A stretch of DNA of 64,000 nt, from positions 434,001-498,000 of the forward strand of contig NZ_JALKCU010000001.1 of the NCBI RefSeq assembly GCF_023540835.1, in the 5' to 3' direction. Position numbers and translations under genes: made by a program. Position 1 is the first letter of the stretch; each line of letters starts with the position of its first letter. This document shows, in pieces, positions 8,033 through 17,846 of the stretch. Below the pieces are notes generated by a model, which saw only the letters and a program-made list of their open reading frames with translations, did no database searches and was not told the origin of the DNA. The DNA is from Marivivens geojensis (lineage in GTDB: Bacteria; Pseudomonadota; Alphaproteobacteria; Rhodobacterales; Rhodobacteraceae).

Positions 8033-8596
8033 ATGCGTCGAAACGTACTCATCGCCCTTGGTTCTAACGTAACGTCACTTTCCTCGTCGCCAGAGCAGCT
8101 ACTCAATGAGTCGATGGACGAAATATCCAAAAGTGTAGGCAAAATATCCTTAAGAAGTAAAAATTACCGCACGCCATGTTTTCCAGCGGGAGCAGGCCCC
8201 GATTTTGCGAATGCGGTGATTCGGGTTGAAACCGGGCTCGATATCCCAGGTATTCTTGAGGCACTTCATCGGATTGAGGCTGACTTTGGCCGTGTGCGGA
8301 CGGTGCGTTGGGGCCAGCGGACGCTCGACCTCGATCTGCTGGCGGCCGATGACGTGGTGTGCCCTGACGACGTGACACTGAACCAGTGGATCAATCTACC
8401 TCTCGACCGTCAGATGGCTGAAACACCAGATCAGCTATTGCTGCCACATCCACGTCTTCAGGATCGCGCCTTTGTTTTGATCCCGATGGCCGATGTAGCG
8501 CCCGACTGGAAACACCCGATCCTCGCGAAAACCGTCCTTGAAATGCTTGAACAATTGCCGCGGGATGAAATCGATCAAGTTGTCCCGATCTCCTGA
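8033..8596 (+). CDS. folK: 2-amino-4-hydroxy-6-hydroxymethyldihydropteridine diphosphokinase
   Basis: 187 residues from ATG 8033 (MRRNVLIALGSNV). Family motifs are the N-terminal ALGSN, the pterin-binding NAVIRVET, the ATP-site segment RWGQRTLDLDLL with its two catalytic aspartates, and LPHPRLQDRAFVLIPM. The enzyme pyrophosphorylates hydroxymethyldihydropterin in folate synthesis. It lies 93 bases before rpoZ with a possible rpoZ promoter between them. Other folate genes are not in the window. Confidence 0.93.
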   Translation: MRRNVLIALGSNVTSLSSSPEQLLNESMDEISKSVGKISLRSKNYRTPCFPAGAGPDFANAVIRVETGLDIPGILEALHRIEADFGRVRTVRWGQRTLDLDLLAADDVVCPDDVTLNQWINLPLDRQMAETPDQLLLPHPRLQDRAFVLIPMADVAPDWKHPILAKTVLEMLEQLPRDEIDQVVPIS

Positions 8597-8618
8597 CTTT
8601 ATAGGTTTCGGAATCGAC

Positions 8619-8647
8619 TTGTGTTTTGGGGGGCGACCGACTAAACG
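8619..8647 (+). promoter_or_regulatory. Candidate sigma-70 promoter for rpoZ-rel
   Basis: TTGTGT (8619-8624), a 17-base spacer and TAAACG (8642-8647), about 43 bases ahead of rpoZ. The -35 is good at its first three bases; the -10 is acceptable for alphaproteobacteria. Prediction by eye only. Confidence 0.35.
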
Positions 8648-8689
8648 AAGGGCTTCCTAGGACCACACGATAGAGAGTGGAGTGCGCTT

Positions 8690-9043
8690 ATGGCCCGCGT
8701 AACGGTAGAAGATTGCGTTGATAAAGTTCCGAACCGCTTTGAGCTGGTGATGCTTGCTGCACACCGTGCACGTGAAATTGCGGCTGGTTCCCCGATCACT
8801 GTTGATCGTGACAACGACAAGAACCCCGTTGTTTCGCTTCGCGAAATCGCTGACGAAACCCAGCTGGCTGACGATCTGCGCGAGCGCATGATCGAATCGC
8901 ACCAGACCCAGATCGAAGTTGACGAACCTGAAGATGACGCAATGGCGCTTCTCATGGGTGCCGAAGCTGACAAACCGTCTGACGACGACATGTCCGAAGA
9001 GAAACTTCTTCGTCAATTGATGGAGGCGCAGGGCCAGCGTTAA
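8690..9043 (+). CDS. rpoZ: RNA polymerase omega subunit
   Basis: 117 residues. The N-terminal half has the omega core: [20 protein letters not shown], then [12 protein letters not shown] and [10 protein letters not shown]. The C-terminal extension is acidic ([15 protein letters not shown]), usual in alphaproteobacteria. Omega helps assemble RNA polymerase and forms part of the ppGpp site. It sits 18 bases before the rel gene, an arrangement shared with gamma-proteobacterial rpoZ-spoT that places the alarmone enzyme beside its target subunit. Confidence 0.96.
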   Translation: MARVTVEDCVDKVPNRFELVMLAAHRAREIAAGSPITVDRDNDKNPVVSLREIADETQLADDLRERMIESHQTQIEVDEPEDDAMALLMGAEADKPSDDDMSEEKLLRQLMEAQGQR

Positions 9044-9061
9044 TCGCGGCTCTAGTCAACC

Positions 9062-11218
9062 ATGGGGCAGGACCAGATTTCGACAGTCGAGGAACTGATC
9101 GCGCTGGTCCGCGCTTACAACCCTAGAACTAATGAAAAACTGCTCCGTGATGCATTTGCCTTTGGCGCCGAAATGCACGAGGGGCAGTTTCGTCATTCTG
9201 GGGAACCGTATTTCACCCATCCGGTGGCTGTCGCAGGCATCCTCGCTCATCAACAGATGGACGATGCTACGATCGTTACAGCACTTCTGCACGATACGAT
9301 CGAAGACACCAAAGCCAGCTTTTCTGAAGTCGAACGCCTTTTTACCCGTGAAATCGCTGAACTCGTCGACGGTGTTACGAAGCTAACCAATATTCAGCTG
9401 ACATCGACCCAGACGAAGCAAGCTGAAAACTTCCGCAAGCTCTTCATGGCGATGTCGCGCGATCTGCGTGTTATCTTGGTCAAACTTGCCGACCGTCTGC
9501 ACAATATGCGGACGATCAAATCCATGCGTCCGGAAAAGCAGGCCCAAAAGGCCCGCGAGACGATGGAAATTTTCGCACCACTCGCTGGCCGTATGGGTAT
9601 GCAGTGGATGCGAGAGGAACTCGAAGATTTGGCGTTCAAGGTGTTGAACCCTGATGCGCGCCAGTCGATCCTTCGTCGCTATGTCATGTTGGAAAAAGAG
9701 TCCGGCGATGTGATCGCAAAGATCACCACCGACATGCGGATCGAATTGGACAAAGCGGATATTAAGGCCGAGGTCTATGGCCGCGCTAAGCGCCCCTATT
9801 CGATCTGGCGGAAAATGCAGGAGAAGGATCAGGGCTTTAGCCGTCTGTCCGACATCTGGGGTTTCCGTATCCTGACAGAACGCGAGTCTGACTGTTACCG
9901 TGTCCTTGGCGCAATCCACCAGCGTTGGCGCGCGGTTCCTGGCCGGTTTAAGGACTACATCAGCCAACCAAAATCGAACGGCTATCGTTCGATCCACACA
10001 ACTGTTTCGGGTCGTGATGGTAAGCGGGTTGAGGTTCAAATCCGCACCCGCGAAATGCACGAAGTTGCTGAGACGGGCGTTGCCGCGCATTGGTCCTATA
10101 AGAACGGTGAACGTGTCGAAAATCGCTTTGCTGTTGATCCCGTGCGCTGGATTTCCCAGCTGTCCGAACGTCTGGACGATGACACCGATCATGATGAATT
10201 CCTCGAAGCTGTGAAGCTCGAGATGTATCAGGATCAAGTGTTCTGTTTCACGCCCAAGGGCGACGTTTACAAACTGCCACGTGGCGGGACGCCCATCGAC
10301 TTTGCATATGCGATCCACACGCGGATTGGTGCTGCCTGCGTCGGGGCCAAAGTGGACGGACTGCGCGTGCCGTTGTGGACGCGTCTCAAAAACGGTCAGT
10401 CGGTCGAGATCATCACTGCCGAGGGTCAAAAGCCCGAAGCAACATGGATCGATATTGCGGTTACGGGCCGCGCGAAGACGGCCATTCGTCGGGCACTCCG
10501 CGAAGAAGACCGTGAGCGGTATATCAAACTCGGCCAAGAATTGGCCCGCGTTGCCTTTGAAAATGTTGGCAAAAAAGCGACCGAAAAAGCGCTCCGCACG
10601 GCTGCAAAAACACTCGCGCTTGAGAGCGTTGATGAATTGCTGGCTCGCTTGGGCAGTGCGGAAGTTACCTCACGCGAGGTTGTTCGGGCGATTTATCCCG
10701 ATTTGGCCGAACGCAAGGGTGATGAGATTGAACGCGCTAAGGCGGTCGTCGGTCTAACAGGCGACCAATCCTATACCCGCGCGCAATGCTGCCAGCCCGT
10801 TCCGGGTGAACGAATTGTCGGGATCGCCTATCGGGGTCAGGGCGTCGTGATCCATACGATCGATTGTCCGTCGCTTGTTGATTTTGAGGACACGACCGAA
10901 CGCTGGGTCGATCTGCATTGGCAGGACGGGCGCCATGAGCCGAAGCATACCGTCACTCTTGATCTCACGATTAGCAATGACGCAGGTGTTCTAGGGCGGA
11001 TTTGCACGATTATTGGCGAACAAGCCGCCAACATTTCGGACCTCAATTTCATTGATCGCAAGCCCGACTTCTACCGTTTGTTCGTTGATGTCGACCTACG
11101 CGACATCGAACATTTGCACCGTGTCATGACCGCGCTTGAGGCAGAGAGTAACGTATCTTCGATTGCACGGCTTCGGGATCCGTCCCGAAACCGCAAGCCG
11201 TCAGAGGATCGGAAATAG
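9062..11218 (+). CDS. rel: Bifunctional (p)ppGpp synthetase/hydrolase (Rel/SpoT)
   Basis: 718 residues. An HD hydrolase domain (about 40-190) has H45, H53 and the HD pair at 77-78 (TALLHDTIEDT). The synthetase domain follows, with RFKD near residue 296 and EVQIRTREMHEVAETGVAAHW. The RxKD form is that of bifunctional rather than synthesis-only enzymes. A TGS domain (FCFTPKGDVYKLPRGGTPIDFAYAIH) and a C-terminal ACT domain complete the long-form architecture. It is probably the organism's main alarmone enzyme, balancing ppGpp in starvation. It lies between rpoZ and a DUF2062 gene and shares a stop/start overlap with the latter. Confidence 0.96.
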   Translation: MGQDQISTVEELIALVRAYNPRTNEKLLRDAFAFGAEMHEGQFRHSGEPYFTHPVAVAGILAHQQMDDATIVTALLHDTIEDTKASFSEVERLFTREIAELVDGVTKLTNIQLTSTQTKQAENFRKLFMAMSRDLRVILVKLADRLHNMRTIKSMRPEKQAQKARETMEIFAPLAGRMGMQWMREELEDLAFKVLNPDARQSILRRYVMLEKESGDVIAKITTDMRIELDKADIKAEVYGRAKRPYSIWRKMQEKDQGFSRLSDIWGFRILTERESDCYRVLGAIHQRWRAVPGRFKDYISQPKSNGYRSIHTTVSGRDGKRVEVQIRTREMHEVAETGVAAHWSYKNGERVENRFAVDPVRWISQLSERLDDDTDHDEFLEAVKLEMYQDQVFCFTPKGDVYKLPRGGTPIDFAYAIHTRIGAACVGAKVDGLRVPLWTRLKNGQSVEIITAEGQKPEATWIDIAVTGRAKTAIRRALREEDRERYIKLGQELARVAFENVGKKATEKALRTAAKTLALESVDELLARLGSAEVTSREVVRAIYPDLAERKGDEIERAKAVVGLTGDQSYTRAQCCQPVPGERIVGIAYRGQGVVIHTIDCPSLVDFEDTTERWVDLHWQDGRHEPKHTVTLDLTISNDAGVLGRICTIIGEQAANISDLNFIDRKPDFYRLFVDVDLRDIEHLHRVMTALEAESNVSSIARLRDPSRNRKPSEDRK

Positions 11219-11838
11219 TGTTCAAGCGGCGCGATAGAAAACCACTGTGGCAGTCGCTGTGGCATTTGATTTGGCCGAAAGGTGGCTGGGTCCGCGCGTT
11301 TGAGTATGTAAAGCACCGCTTACGCCGTCTGCCCGACACCCCTGAGAAAATCGCCCGCGGTATCAGCGCAGGCGTATTCACCAGTTTCACGCCATTCTTC
11401 GGTATGCACTTCATCATGGCGTGGCTCTTTGCGCGGACGTTGCGTGGCAACGTGCCTGCCGCCCTTCTTGGGACGTTTTTCGGTAACCCCCTGACCTATG
11501 TTCCGATTGCAGTTTCGTCGTTGACGATGGGTCATTTTCTGCTTGGGACTCGTCCCGATCGCACGGTTCATGTGTCGCTCATGGGGAAATTTAGCGGAGC
11601 GTGGAGCGACCTTTGGCACAACTTTCTGGCGATCTTCACCGACGCTAAAGCCGACTGGCATGCGCTTTCGATCTTTTTTGAGGATGTGTTTCTGCCGTTC
11701 GCGGTTGGGTCCATCATTCCTGGCCTCACCGCTGCGGTCGTCATGTATTACGTCACATTGCCCGTCATTAAGGTCTATCAGAACAGCCGTCGTAAGCGTC
11801 TGAAATCCCGTCTCAAGCAATTGAACAAAATAAGCTAA
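11218..11838 (+). CDS. DUF2062 domain membrane protein
   Basis: 206 residues beginning at GTG 11218, which overlaps the TAG stop of rel (TAGTG). It carries the DUF2062 signature [21 protein letters not shown] followed by [12 protein letters not shown], two to three hydrophobic helices, and a strongly basic C-terminus. The family is unassigned and occurs as a stand-alone membrane protein or fused to glycosyltransferases. The overlap with rel indicates co-translation. A link to stringent response is only suggested by position. Confidence 0.88.
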   Translation: MFKRRDRKPLWQSLWHLIWPKGGWVRAFEYVKHRLRRLPDTPEKIARGISAGVFTSFTPFFGMHFIMAWLFARTLRGNVPAALLGTFFGNPLTYVPIAVSSLTMGHFLLGTRPDRTVHVSLMGKFSGAWSDLWHNFLAIFTDAKADWHALSIFFEDVFLPFAVGSIIPGLTAAVVMYYVTLPVIKVYQNSRRKRLKSRLKQLNKIS

Positions 11839-11906
11839 AAATCGCACTGACGGCGGTCGGAATTGGCGTTAGGGTTCGGCCAAACGGTTCGAGTCAGGAG
11901 ACCCCG

Positions 11907-12653
11907 ATGAGCAAAGGTAAACTGCGCCTTGGCGTAAACATCGATCACGTCGCAACAGTGCGAAATGCTCGAGGGAGCGCATATCCTGATCCGGTGCGTG
12001 CCGCGCGTTTGGCCGAAGCGGCTGGTGCAGATGGGATCACTGCCCACCTGCGTGAGGATCGGCGTCATATTTCGGATGCTGACATCGAAGGGTTAATGGC
12101 TGCGCTGACAAAGCCCCTGAACTTCGAAATGGCCGCCACCGAAGAAATGCAGCGTATCGCCCTGCGTCATAAGCCGCATGCGGTTTGCATCGTCCCTGAG
12201 AAACGTGAAGAGCGCACGACCGAAGGTGGTCTTGAAGTGGCGCGCGAGGAAAACCGCCTCGCTCACTTCATTGCGCCGCTGCGCGAGGCGGGATCGCGCG
12301 TGTCGATCTTTATCGCGGCAGACAAACGTCAGATTGAGGCGGCCCATCGGATTGGTGCAGAAGTCATTGAGCTGCACACAGGCGCGTATTGTGACTATCA
12401 CGCCGAGGGTAAATTCGCAGAGCGCGACGACGAACTGAAACGCCTGACGGATATGGCGGAATTTGCCGACGGCCTGGGACTCGAAGTGCACGCTGGTCAT
12501 GGTTTGACCTATGAAACGGTGCAGCCGGTTGCCGCCCTTCCACAGATCATGGAACTGAACATTGGTCACTTCCTGATCGGTGAGGCAATTTTCCTTGGTT
12601 TGACAGATGCGATTGGAGAGATGCGCCGCCTGATGGATGAGGCGCGCGCTTGA
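11907..12653 (+). CDS. pdxJ: Pyridoxine 5'-phosphate synthase
   Basis: 248 residues, with CAGGAG ahead of the ATG. The TIM-barrel family motifs are [18 protein letters not shown] at the N-terminus, [20 protein letters not shown], the catalytic loop of [13 protein letters not shown], and VHAGHGL near residue 195. It condenses 1-deoxyxylulose 5-phosphate with 3-amino-2-oxopropyl phosphate in DXP-dependent vitamin B6 synthesis, consistent with the DXP-based isoprenoid route implied by ispH. Its stop overlaps the acpS start, the usual proteobacterial pdxJ-acpS pair. Confidence 0.96.
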   Translation: MSKGKLRLGVNIDHVATVRNARGSAYPDPVRAARLAEAAGADGITAHLREDRRHISDADIEGLMAALTKPLNFEMAATEEMQRIALRHKPHAVCIVPEKREERTTEGGLEVAREENRLAHFIAPLREAGSRVSIFIAADKRQIEAAHRIGAEVIELHTGAYCDYHAEGKFAERDDELKRLTDMAEFADGLGLEVHAGHGLTYETVQPVAALPQIMELNIGHFLIGEAIFLGLTDAIGEMRRLMDEARA

Positions 12654-13081
12654 TCCTCGGTATCGGCACTGATCTTGCGAACATAGAGCGTATCGCAAAC
12701 ACCCTTGAACGGTTTGGTGACCGTTTTCGGAACAGAGTTTTTACGCCCGAAGAGCAGGACAAGGCCGAGCGTCGTGCTGACACCGTTGGAACCTATGCGA
12801 AACGTTGGGCTGCCAAAGAGGCCTGTTCAAAGGCGCTGGGCACAGGGCTTCGGATGGGGATTTCGTGGCGAGATATGTCCGTGTCGAACCTTGGAACTGG
12901 GCAACCGATTATGCGTGTGACGGGCTGGGCGGCAGAGCGGCTTCAGGCGATGACGCCAGAGGGTCACGAAGCCGTCATTCACGTCACTCTCACTGACGAT
13001 CATCCTTGGGCACAGGCCTTTGTCGTGATCGAAGCCCGCCCGATCAGCGGGTTGACACCTTCCACGCACGGCAGCATGTAA
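12650..13081 (+). CDS. acpS: Holo-[acyl-carrier-protein] synthase
   Basis: 143 residues from a TTG at 12650 that overlaps the pdxJ TGA; no better start is available in this frame, and the N-terminus MILGIGTDL is canonical. D8 and the [14 protein letters not shown] motif (with the magnesium-binding glutamate) mark the phosphopantetheinyl transferase active site. The enzyme loads the 4'-phosphopantetheine arm of CoA onto ACP for fatty-acid synthesis. It lies 26 bases before lepB in a long rightward run. Confidence 0.94.
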   Translation: MILGIGTDLANIERIANTLERFGDRFRNRVFTPEEQDKAERRADTVGTYAKRWAAKEACSKALGTGLRMGISWRDMSVSNLGTGQPIMRVTGWAAERLQAMTPEGHEAVIHVTLTDDHPWAQAFVVIEARPISGLTPSTHGSM

Positions 13082-13107
13082 CCTCAACAAACTTGCAGGA
13101 GCAGACT

Positions 13108-13965
13108 ATGTCCGAAGAAAGCAGCCTCTGGGCGGGCATCAAAGAGACGGTCAAGACCGTAGTTTATGCCCTTTTGATCGCAGGCGCATTCCGTACCATT
13201 CTGTTCCAACCGTTTTGGATCCCGTCGGGTTCGATGAAAGACACGCTGTTGATTGGCGATTTCTTGTTCGTGAACAAGATGGCCTATGGTTACTCCTACG
13301 CGTCATGCCCTGCGGTTAAGGTGCCGAGCCTTGGCATCGACCTCGGCCCCGATGATTTCTGCGGCGCTTTTATGGGGGCGGATAATCGTCTGTTCGGGAG
13401 CGAACCTGAACGTGGTGACGTTGTCGTATTCCGTCATCGCGGCAAGGGCGAAGACTACATCAAGCGCCTGATCGGTATGCCCGGAGATCGCATCCAAGTG
13501 ATCAACGGTCACCTCCAAATCAACGGTGAACCTGTCGGTCTAGAGCCTGCGGGTCAGTTCATCGAAGTTGCGGGTCCGCAGGGGCCGCAACAGCTTCGCC
13601 CGCAGTGTATGGACGTGCAAGGTACCGACTGTATCAAGGATTTGTATATCGAGACACTCCCGAACGGCGTTTCGCACCACATCCTGAACGTTCGTGATGG
13701 AAACCGTGTTTCGGCAGCCGTCGATACGGACAATACCGAAATCTATGTCGTACCTGAGGATCACTATTTCTTCATGGGTGATAACCGCGACAACTCTATC
13801 GATAGCCGCGTTGCATGGGACCCTGTGCGTGGGTCTGGCGTAGGCTTTGTGCGTCGCGAAGATATCGTCGGCCGCGCGGATCGGGTCATCTTCTCGTCTG
13901 CTGGGCGGTCGATATTGGCGTTTTGGACGTGGCGCAGTGATCGGTTCTTTAAAGCAATCGAATAG
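13108..13965 (+). CDS. lepB: Signal peptidase I
   Basis: 285 residues from ATG 13108 behind GCAGGAG. One N-terminal membrane helix (about residues 16-35), then the catalytic serine S42 in PSGSMKDTL and lysine K119 in YIKRLIGMPGD, and the box E motif GDNRDNSIDSR. It cuts signal peptides on the periplasmic face of the inner membrane. It is the conventional copy, immediately followed, five bases after its stop, by a second, divergent signal peptidase, and both lie upstream of rnc-era as in many proteobacteria. Confidence 0.95.
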   Translation: MSEESSLWAGIKETVKTVVYALLIAGAFRTILFQPFWIPSGSMKDTLLIGDFLFVNKMAYGYSYASCPAVKVPSLGIDLGPDDFCGAFMGADNRLFGSEPERGDVVVFRHRGKGEDYIKRLIGMPGDRIQVINGHLQINGEPVGLEPAGQFIEVAGPQGPQQLRPQCMDVQGTDCIKDLYIETLPNGVSHHILNVRDGNRVSAAVDTDNTEIYVVPEDHYFFMGDNRDNSIDSRVAWDPVRGSGVGFVRREDIVGRADRVIFSSAGRSILAFWTWRSDRFFKAIE

Positions 13966-13970
13966 GACCG

Positions 13971-15014
13971 ATGCGGCAATCCTATAATCCAGTACGCATT
14001 TACCTAGACGGTTATGATTGGACCGGGCGCACTTCGCGCCCGCGTCTGTTTGTAGTCTATGCAGTGTGGGCATTGGTGGCCGCGCCATTGCTATTGCTCG
14101 ACGTCTTTGGCGCAGGCGCACGCCTCGTCGAAGTGACCACATGGGTCGCCTTGGCGATGCTGGTCGTTCCTGTTCTTGGCCATACGGTCCGACGATTAAA
14201 CGAAATGCGTTGGCCGTTCTGGGTGATTGTCCTGTTGTTTGTGCCCTATGTGAGCACAGTCGTAATGCTGATCGTTCTTCTGAAAGGGCAAGGGCAGCGT
14301 CGCCTCTACGAAATGACACCTTTGCGGATGGCGGCATACGTGCTTGCCTTTGGCCTCGCGGCAGTCGCGTTTTCTCGTATCGCGTGGAGCCCATACACGA
14401 TCGTCGCGGGATCGATGAAGCCGACGCTCTACGTTGGGGACGTTGTTGCGGTGAACCGCCTGTCGCGTCATCCGGATCGGGGGGATGTGATCGCTTTCCG
14501 CCCTGATGGATCAACCGAAATCTACCTCAAACGCGTGATTGGCCTGCCGGGGGATGAGGTGCAGATCGTGGATGGACGGGTTGTGGTGAATGGCATTGCA
14601 TGGGCGCAATCAGCCACTGACCCGTTCCTAGAGGCTATGGTCCCCCAAGGACCGCTCCGGCTCCTGCCGCGCTGCGCCAATGGCGCGGTCGGGCAAGGTG
14701 CAACCTGCCGCAAAGAGCGGTTGATTGAGACAAACTCGGAAGGGCGTTCATACGAGGTACTGGACATTCTGCCCGCTGGCCCCCAAGACGCGACAGAAAT
14801 TTACCGCGTGCCTGTGGGGCGGTATTTCGTTTTGGGTGACAATCGCGACAACTCTGCTGATAGCCGTATCGCTGTTTTGGCGGGCGGTGTTGGGATGGTG
14901 AGCCAAAGCTCTGTTGTTGGGCGCGCTGTTCGGATACTCTACTCCTTCGAGGGGCAGAGCCTCGCCCTGATCTGGAATTGGCGCCTTGGGCGTTTTTTGA
15001 AAGCTGTACGATGA
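13971..15014 (+). CDS. Second signal peptidase I with N-terminal DUF805-like membrane domain
   Basis: 347 residues. The C-terminal part (about 140-345) is an S26 peptidase with an intact dyad: S148 in AGSMKPTL and K187 in [11 protein letters not shown], plus [11 protein letters not shown] at 289-299. The N-terminal 110 residues are extra: three helices (about 25-47, 53-70, 83-104) with [13 protein letters not shown] between them, resembling DUF805 membrane proteins, followed by the usual peptidase anchor helix (118-138). It overlaps rnc by ATGA. All catalytic residues are present, so it is probably active, perhaps with a narrower substrate set; that is inference. Confidence 0.88.
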   Translation: MRQSYNPVRIYLDGYDWTGRTSRPRLFVVYAVWALVAAPLLLLDVFGAGARLVEVTTWVALAMLVVPVLGHTVRRLNEMRWPFWVIVLLFVPYVSTVVMLIVLLKGQGQRRLYEMTPLRMAAYVLAFGLAAVAFSRIAWSPYTIVAGSMKPTLYVGDVVAVNRLSRHPDRGDVIAFRPDGSTEIYLKRVIGLPGDEVQIVDGRVVVNGIAWAQSATDPFLEAMVPQGPLRLLPRCANGAVGQGATCRKERLIETNSEGRSYEVLDILPAGPQDATEIYRVPVGRYFVLGDNRDNSADSRIAVLAGGVGMVSQSSVVGRAVRILYSFEGQSLALIWNWRLGRFLKAVR

Positions 15015-15691
15015 AGTTGTCTGGTGAATTGGAGTCCTTCAGCGCTCGACTGGGACACCGGTTTTCGCGTCCTGAACTATTGGTTCGGGCGGTGACGCAT
15101 CCGTCTATGTCGTCACCCCATCGCGATAACAATCAGCGCTTGGAGTTCCTCGGTGACCGCGTTCTGGGACTCGTCATGTCTGAGGCACTGTTCCTGGCGG
15201 ACAAGACAGCGTCCGAAGGCGTTCTCGCTCCTCGGTTTAACGCTCTAGTCCGAAAAGAGACCTGCGCCGATGTAGCACGAGAACTGGATATCGGGGCTGT
15301 GCTGAAACTCGGACGCTCTGAACAAAAGTCTGGCGGTCGCCGCAAAGAGGCGCTTTTGGGCGATGCGATGGAAGCCGTGATAGCTGCGGTTTACCTGGAT
15401 GCTGGTTTCGATGTCGCGCGGGCAACTATCCTGCGGCTTTGGGGTGAACGTATCAATTCCGTTGAAGAAGACGCGCGTGATGCAAAAACTGCATTGCAGG
15501 AATGGGCACAAGGACGTGGCCAGACCCCGCCGAAATATGTAGAGGTGGGCCGCGACGGACCCGATCACCAGCCGATTTTCACTATCGAAGTCCAATTGGA
15601 AAGCGGCGAAACAGAGCGATCAACCGCCGGCTCGAAACGACAGGCCGAACAGGCCGCAGCGAAGTCGCTGCTTGCAAAGGTATCATCATGA
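15011..15691 (+). CDS. rnc: Ribonuclease III
   Basis: 226 residues from the ATG that overlaps the preceding stop. The RNase III signature [13 protein letters not shown] (residues 41-53, with E45 and D49) and the second acidic motif [14 protein letters not shown] supply the magnesium site; a double-stranded RNA-binding domain fills residues about 150-225. It processes rRNA precursors and other structured RNAs, possibly including hairpins noted in the ribosomal operons here. rnc and era overlap by ATGA, the conserved pair. Confidence 0.96.
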   Translation: MKLSGELESFSARLGHRFSRPELLVRAVTHPSMSSPHRDNNQRLEFLGDRVLGLVMSEALFLADKTASEGVLAPRFNALVRKETCADVARELDIGAVLKLGRSEQKSGGRRKEALLGDAMEAVIAAVYLDAGFDVARATILRLWGERINSVEEDARDAKTALQEWAQGRGQTPPKYVEVGRDGPDHQPIFTIEVQLESGETERSTAGSKRQAEQAAAKSLLAKVSS

Positions 15692-16608
15692 CCGAAACTC
15701 AGACCCGCGCAGGTTTTGTCGCGCTGATTGGCGAACCGAACGCTGGAAAATCCACGCTCCTAAACTGGATGGTTGGCGCGAAAGTGTCGATCGTGACGCA
15801 CAAGGTTCAGACCACCCGCGCCCGCATCCGCGGTGTTGCGATGGAAGGTGACAGCAAACAGATCGTGTTTGTCGACACGCCTGGCCTGTTTCGCCCGCGC
15901 CGTCGTCTGGACCGTGCGATGGTTGCGGCAGCGTGGGGTGGTGCATCTGACGCCGATGTTGTCGTGCTCTTGATTGAGGCGCATCGCGGACTGACAGACG
16001 GTGTTAAAGCGATCCTTGAGGCGCTCGCCGAACGGGTTGGCAAAGCCAAAGTGGCTCTTGCTATCAACAAGATCGACCGCGTCAAAGCCGAAGATCTGTT
16101 GGAGTTGTCGCAGAAAATGAACGAGGCATTTCCGTTCGAAGAGACTTTTATGATCTCGGCAGAGCGAGGCCACGGCTGTGCGGCGCTGAAGACATGGTTG
16201 TCGGATCAAGTGCCTGCTGGACCGTTGCTGTATCCCGAAGATCAGATCGCCGATTTGCCGCTCCGTATGATTGCGGCAGAGATCACGCGTGAAAAGCTGA
16301 CACTGCGTTTGCATCAGGAACTGCCGTATCAGTTGACCGTGGAGACTGAGCATTGGCAGGAACGTCCTGACGGCACAGCGCGTATCGATCAGGTGGTCTA
16401 TGTATCACGCGATGGTCACAAGGGCATCATTCTGGGCAAAGGCGGCGAGACTGCTAAGGCCGTGTCCAAAGCGTCTCGCGAAGAGCTGCAAGAGTTCTTG
16501 GGTCGTAAGGTTCACCTGTTCCTGCAGGTAAAGGTGCGTCCGAACTGGCTCGAAGAAAAAGACCGTTACACCGAGATGGGTCTCGACTTTAAGGACGGCA
16601 ACGCGTGA
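15688..16608 (+). CDS. era: GTPase Era
   Basis: 306 residues starting at the ATG 15688 that overlaps rnc. G1 is GEPNAGKS (15-22), G3 DTPG (63-66), G4 NKID (127-130), G5 SAE; the C-terminal KH domain contains [15 protein letters not shown]. Era binds the 3' end of 16S rRNA and assists 30S subunit maturation. It is followed with a 4-base overlap by DUF1491; recO, which I would expect next in related genomes, is instead at 27.4 kb. Confidence 0.97.
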   Translation: MTETQTRAGFVALIGEPNAGKSTLLNWMVGAKVSIVTHKVQTTRARIRGVAMEGDSKQIVFVDTPGLFRPRRRLDRAMVAAAWGGASDADVVVLLIEAHRGLTDGVKAILEALAERVGKAKVALAINKIDRVKAEDLLELSQKMNEAFPFEETFMISAERGHGCAALKTWLSDQVPAGPLLYPEDQIADLPLRMIAAEITREKLTLRLHQELPYQLTVETEHWQERPDGTARIDQVVYVSRDGHKGIILGKGGETAKAVSKASREELQEFLGRKVHLFLQVKVRPNWLEEKDRYTEMGLDFKDGNA

Positions 16609-16931
16609 GACTGGCCAGCGGCGTTTGGGTTTCGGCCTATTTAACGCGGCTCAGGCTGGCTGATATTCCTGCATTCGTGGTGGCCCGTGGTGATGAAACT
16701 GCGGGCGCAGTTCTGATTAAGCTTAATACGCTGGATGGTAATGCCAAAGCGTTTCAACGGTCCTTCGATATGATGACCGGTGAGCGCACATGGATGGTGC
16801 TGGCGGACGGTATTGAGCAAGACGTGGATATGTCTGTCGCGAAACAGCGGAGTTTCGACAGCGATCTTTGGGTGATCGAGGTAGAGGACCGTCAGGGCCG
16901 AACGCTATTGGACGAGGACGGTCTGAGTTAG
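16605..16931 (+). CDS. DUF1491 family protein
   Basis: 108 residues beginning at GTG 16605, overlapping the era stop. The sequence ([21 protein letters not shown], then VLIKLNTLDG and DLWVIEVEDRQGRTLL) matches DUF1491, a small soluble alphaproteobacterial family with no known role, usually found between era and recO. It ends the rightward operon; the convergent acyltransferase stops two bases beyond it, leaving no visible terminator. Confidence 0.85.
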   Translation: MRLASGVWVSAYLTRLRLADIPAFVVARGDETAGAVLIKLNTLDGNAKAFQRSFDMMTGERTWMVLADGIEQDVDMSVAKQRSFDSDLWVIEVEDRQGRTLLDEDGLS

Positions 16932-16933
16932 TC

Positions 16934-17812
16934 TTATTCCTTTAGAGATAGCGTCCGTTCACGCAGCCACGCCATAAATGCACGAGGGTCTTTGCTGCGC
17001 TCAGCAGCTTCCGCGGCAGAGACGGGCTCTCCTATGATTGGTTTTTGTGGTTTGTCGAACGCATGTGCCACTTCGTGCAAGAGCAAGCTCTGACGAAGCG
17101 TGGGCGATATACAGTTCGCGATCTGGTAAGCTCGAGAGTTTGATCCTGGGAAGTAGCAGGGCACGACCGTAGCGCCCGATGTGCGGATCATCTTTGCGGT
17201 AAAGACGTTCCATTCCGCCTCAATTGCGGGACCAAACGGTTTGTTTGCTGCAGCGACGACACCAGATGGGAAAAGCGCGATTAGCCCGCCTTTCGCTAGA
17301 TGTTCCATCGCGATTTTGCGCATCTCGATCATTTTGCGCTGCGCGTCTTCCTCATGCGGGAATGGCACAGGGATCATATAGCTTGCTGCGCTCTCGTCGA
17401 TGCCTGTCAGAAGAGAGCGCGTCAAAATACGATAGTCATCGCGGCGACGACCGATCAGATCAGCAAGGATCATCCCGTCGACTAAACCATGCGGGTGGTT
17501 CGCGACAAATACAACGGGACCCTCAGCGGGAATGCGGTCGATCTGTTCCTGTGGCGTTTGCAGTTCGATCCCCATGGCTTCCATGGTTGCAGGCCAGAAC
17601 GCTTGACCCGTTGGAGCGCCAAGACGTTCGAACTTCTTCACACGCTGGATGATCTTGATTTTACCCGTCAGCCATTCGACTGCGCGGATGAAGTTACGCT
17701 TAAGGCCACTGTCGAATGTGTTGGAATAGGTCAGACTGCGGCGGTCATAGAACTTTTGCCCATCCTGCACGTTGGATTTATCCGCTGTTTGGTTCGGCGT
17801 TGCGTCTGACAA
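16934..17812 (-). CDS. 1-acyl-glycerol-3-phosphate acyltransferase-like protein
   Basis: About 292 residues from TTG 17812, chosen because AAGGAC precedes it and longer starts would run into the HPr gene; the start is uncertain. The PlsC-like motif appears as ANHPHGLVDGMIL near residue 107, a variant NHPxGxxDG form of the HX4D box, with LFPSGVVAA further on as the substrate-binding block. It probably transfers an acyl group to a lysophospholipid or another lipid acceptor at the membrane. It trails the HPr gene by 34 bases, last in the leftward chvI run, though a functional link to the PTS is not evident. Confidence 0.75.
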   Translation of the reverse strand: MSDATPNQTADKSNVQDGQKFYDRRSLTYSNTFDSGLKRNFIRAVEWLTGKIKIIQRVKKFERLGAPTGQAFWPATMEAMGIELQTPQEQIDRIPAEGPVVFVANHPHGLVDGMILADLIGRRRDDYRILTRSLLTGIDESAASYMIPVPFPHEEDAQRKMIEMRKIAMEHLAKGGLIALFPSGVVAAANKPFGPAIEAEWNVFTAKMIRTSGATVVPCYFPGSNSRAYQIANCISPTLRQSLLLHEVAHAFDKPQKPIIGEPVSAAEAAERSKDPRAFMAWLRERTLSLKE

Positions 17813-17846
17813 AGTTTGCGTCCTTGAATTGATGGGCTGACTTAGG

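Noticed and set aside
9383-10537. A 384-codon frame opposite the rel gene
   Set aside because: Same shadow effect; the plus-strand protein has all Rel domains.
12093-12698. A 201-codon frame opposite pdxJ
   Set aside because: No family features, and it spans the pdxJ-acpS junction; pdxJ is certain.
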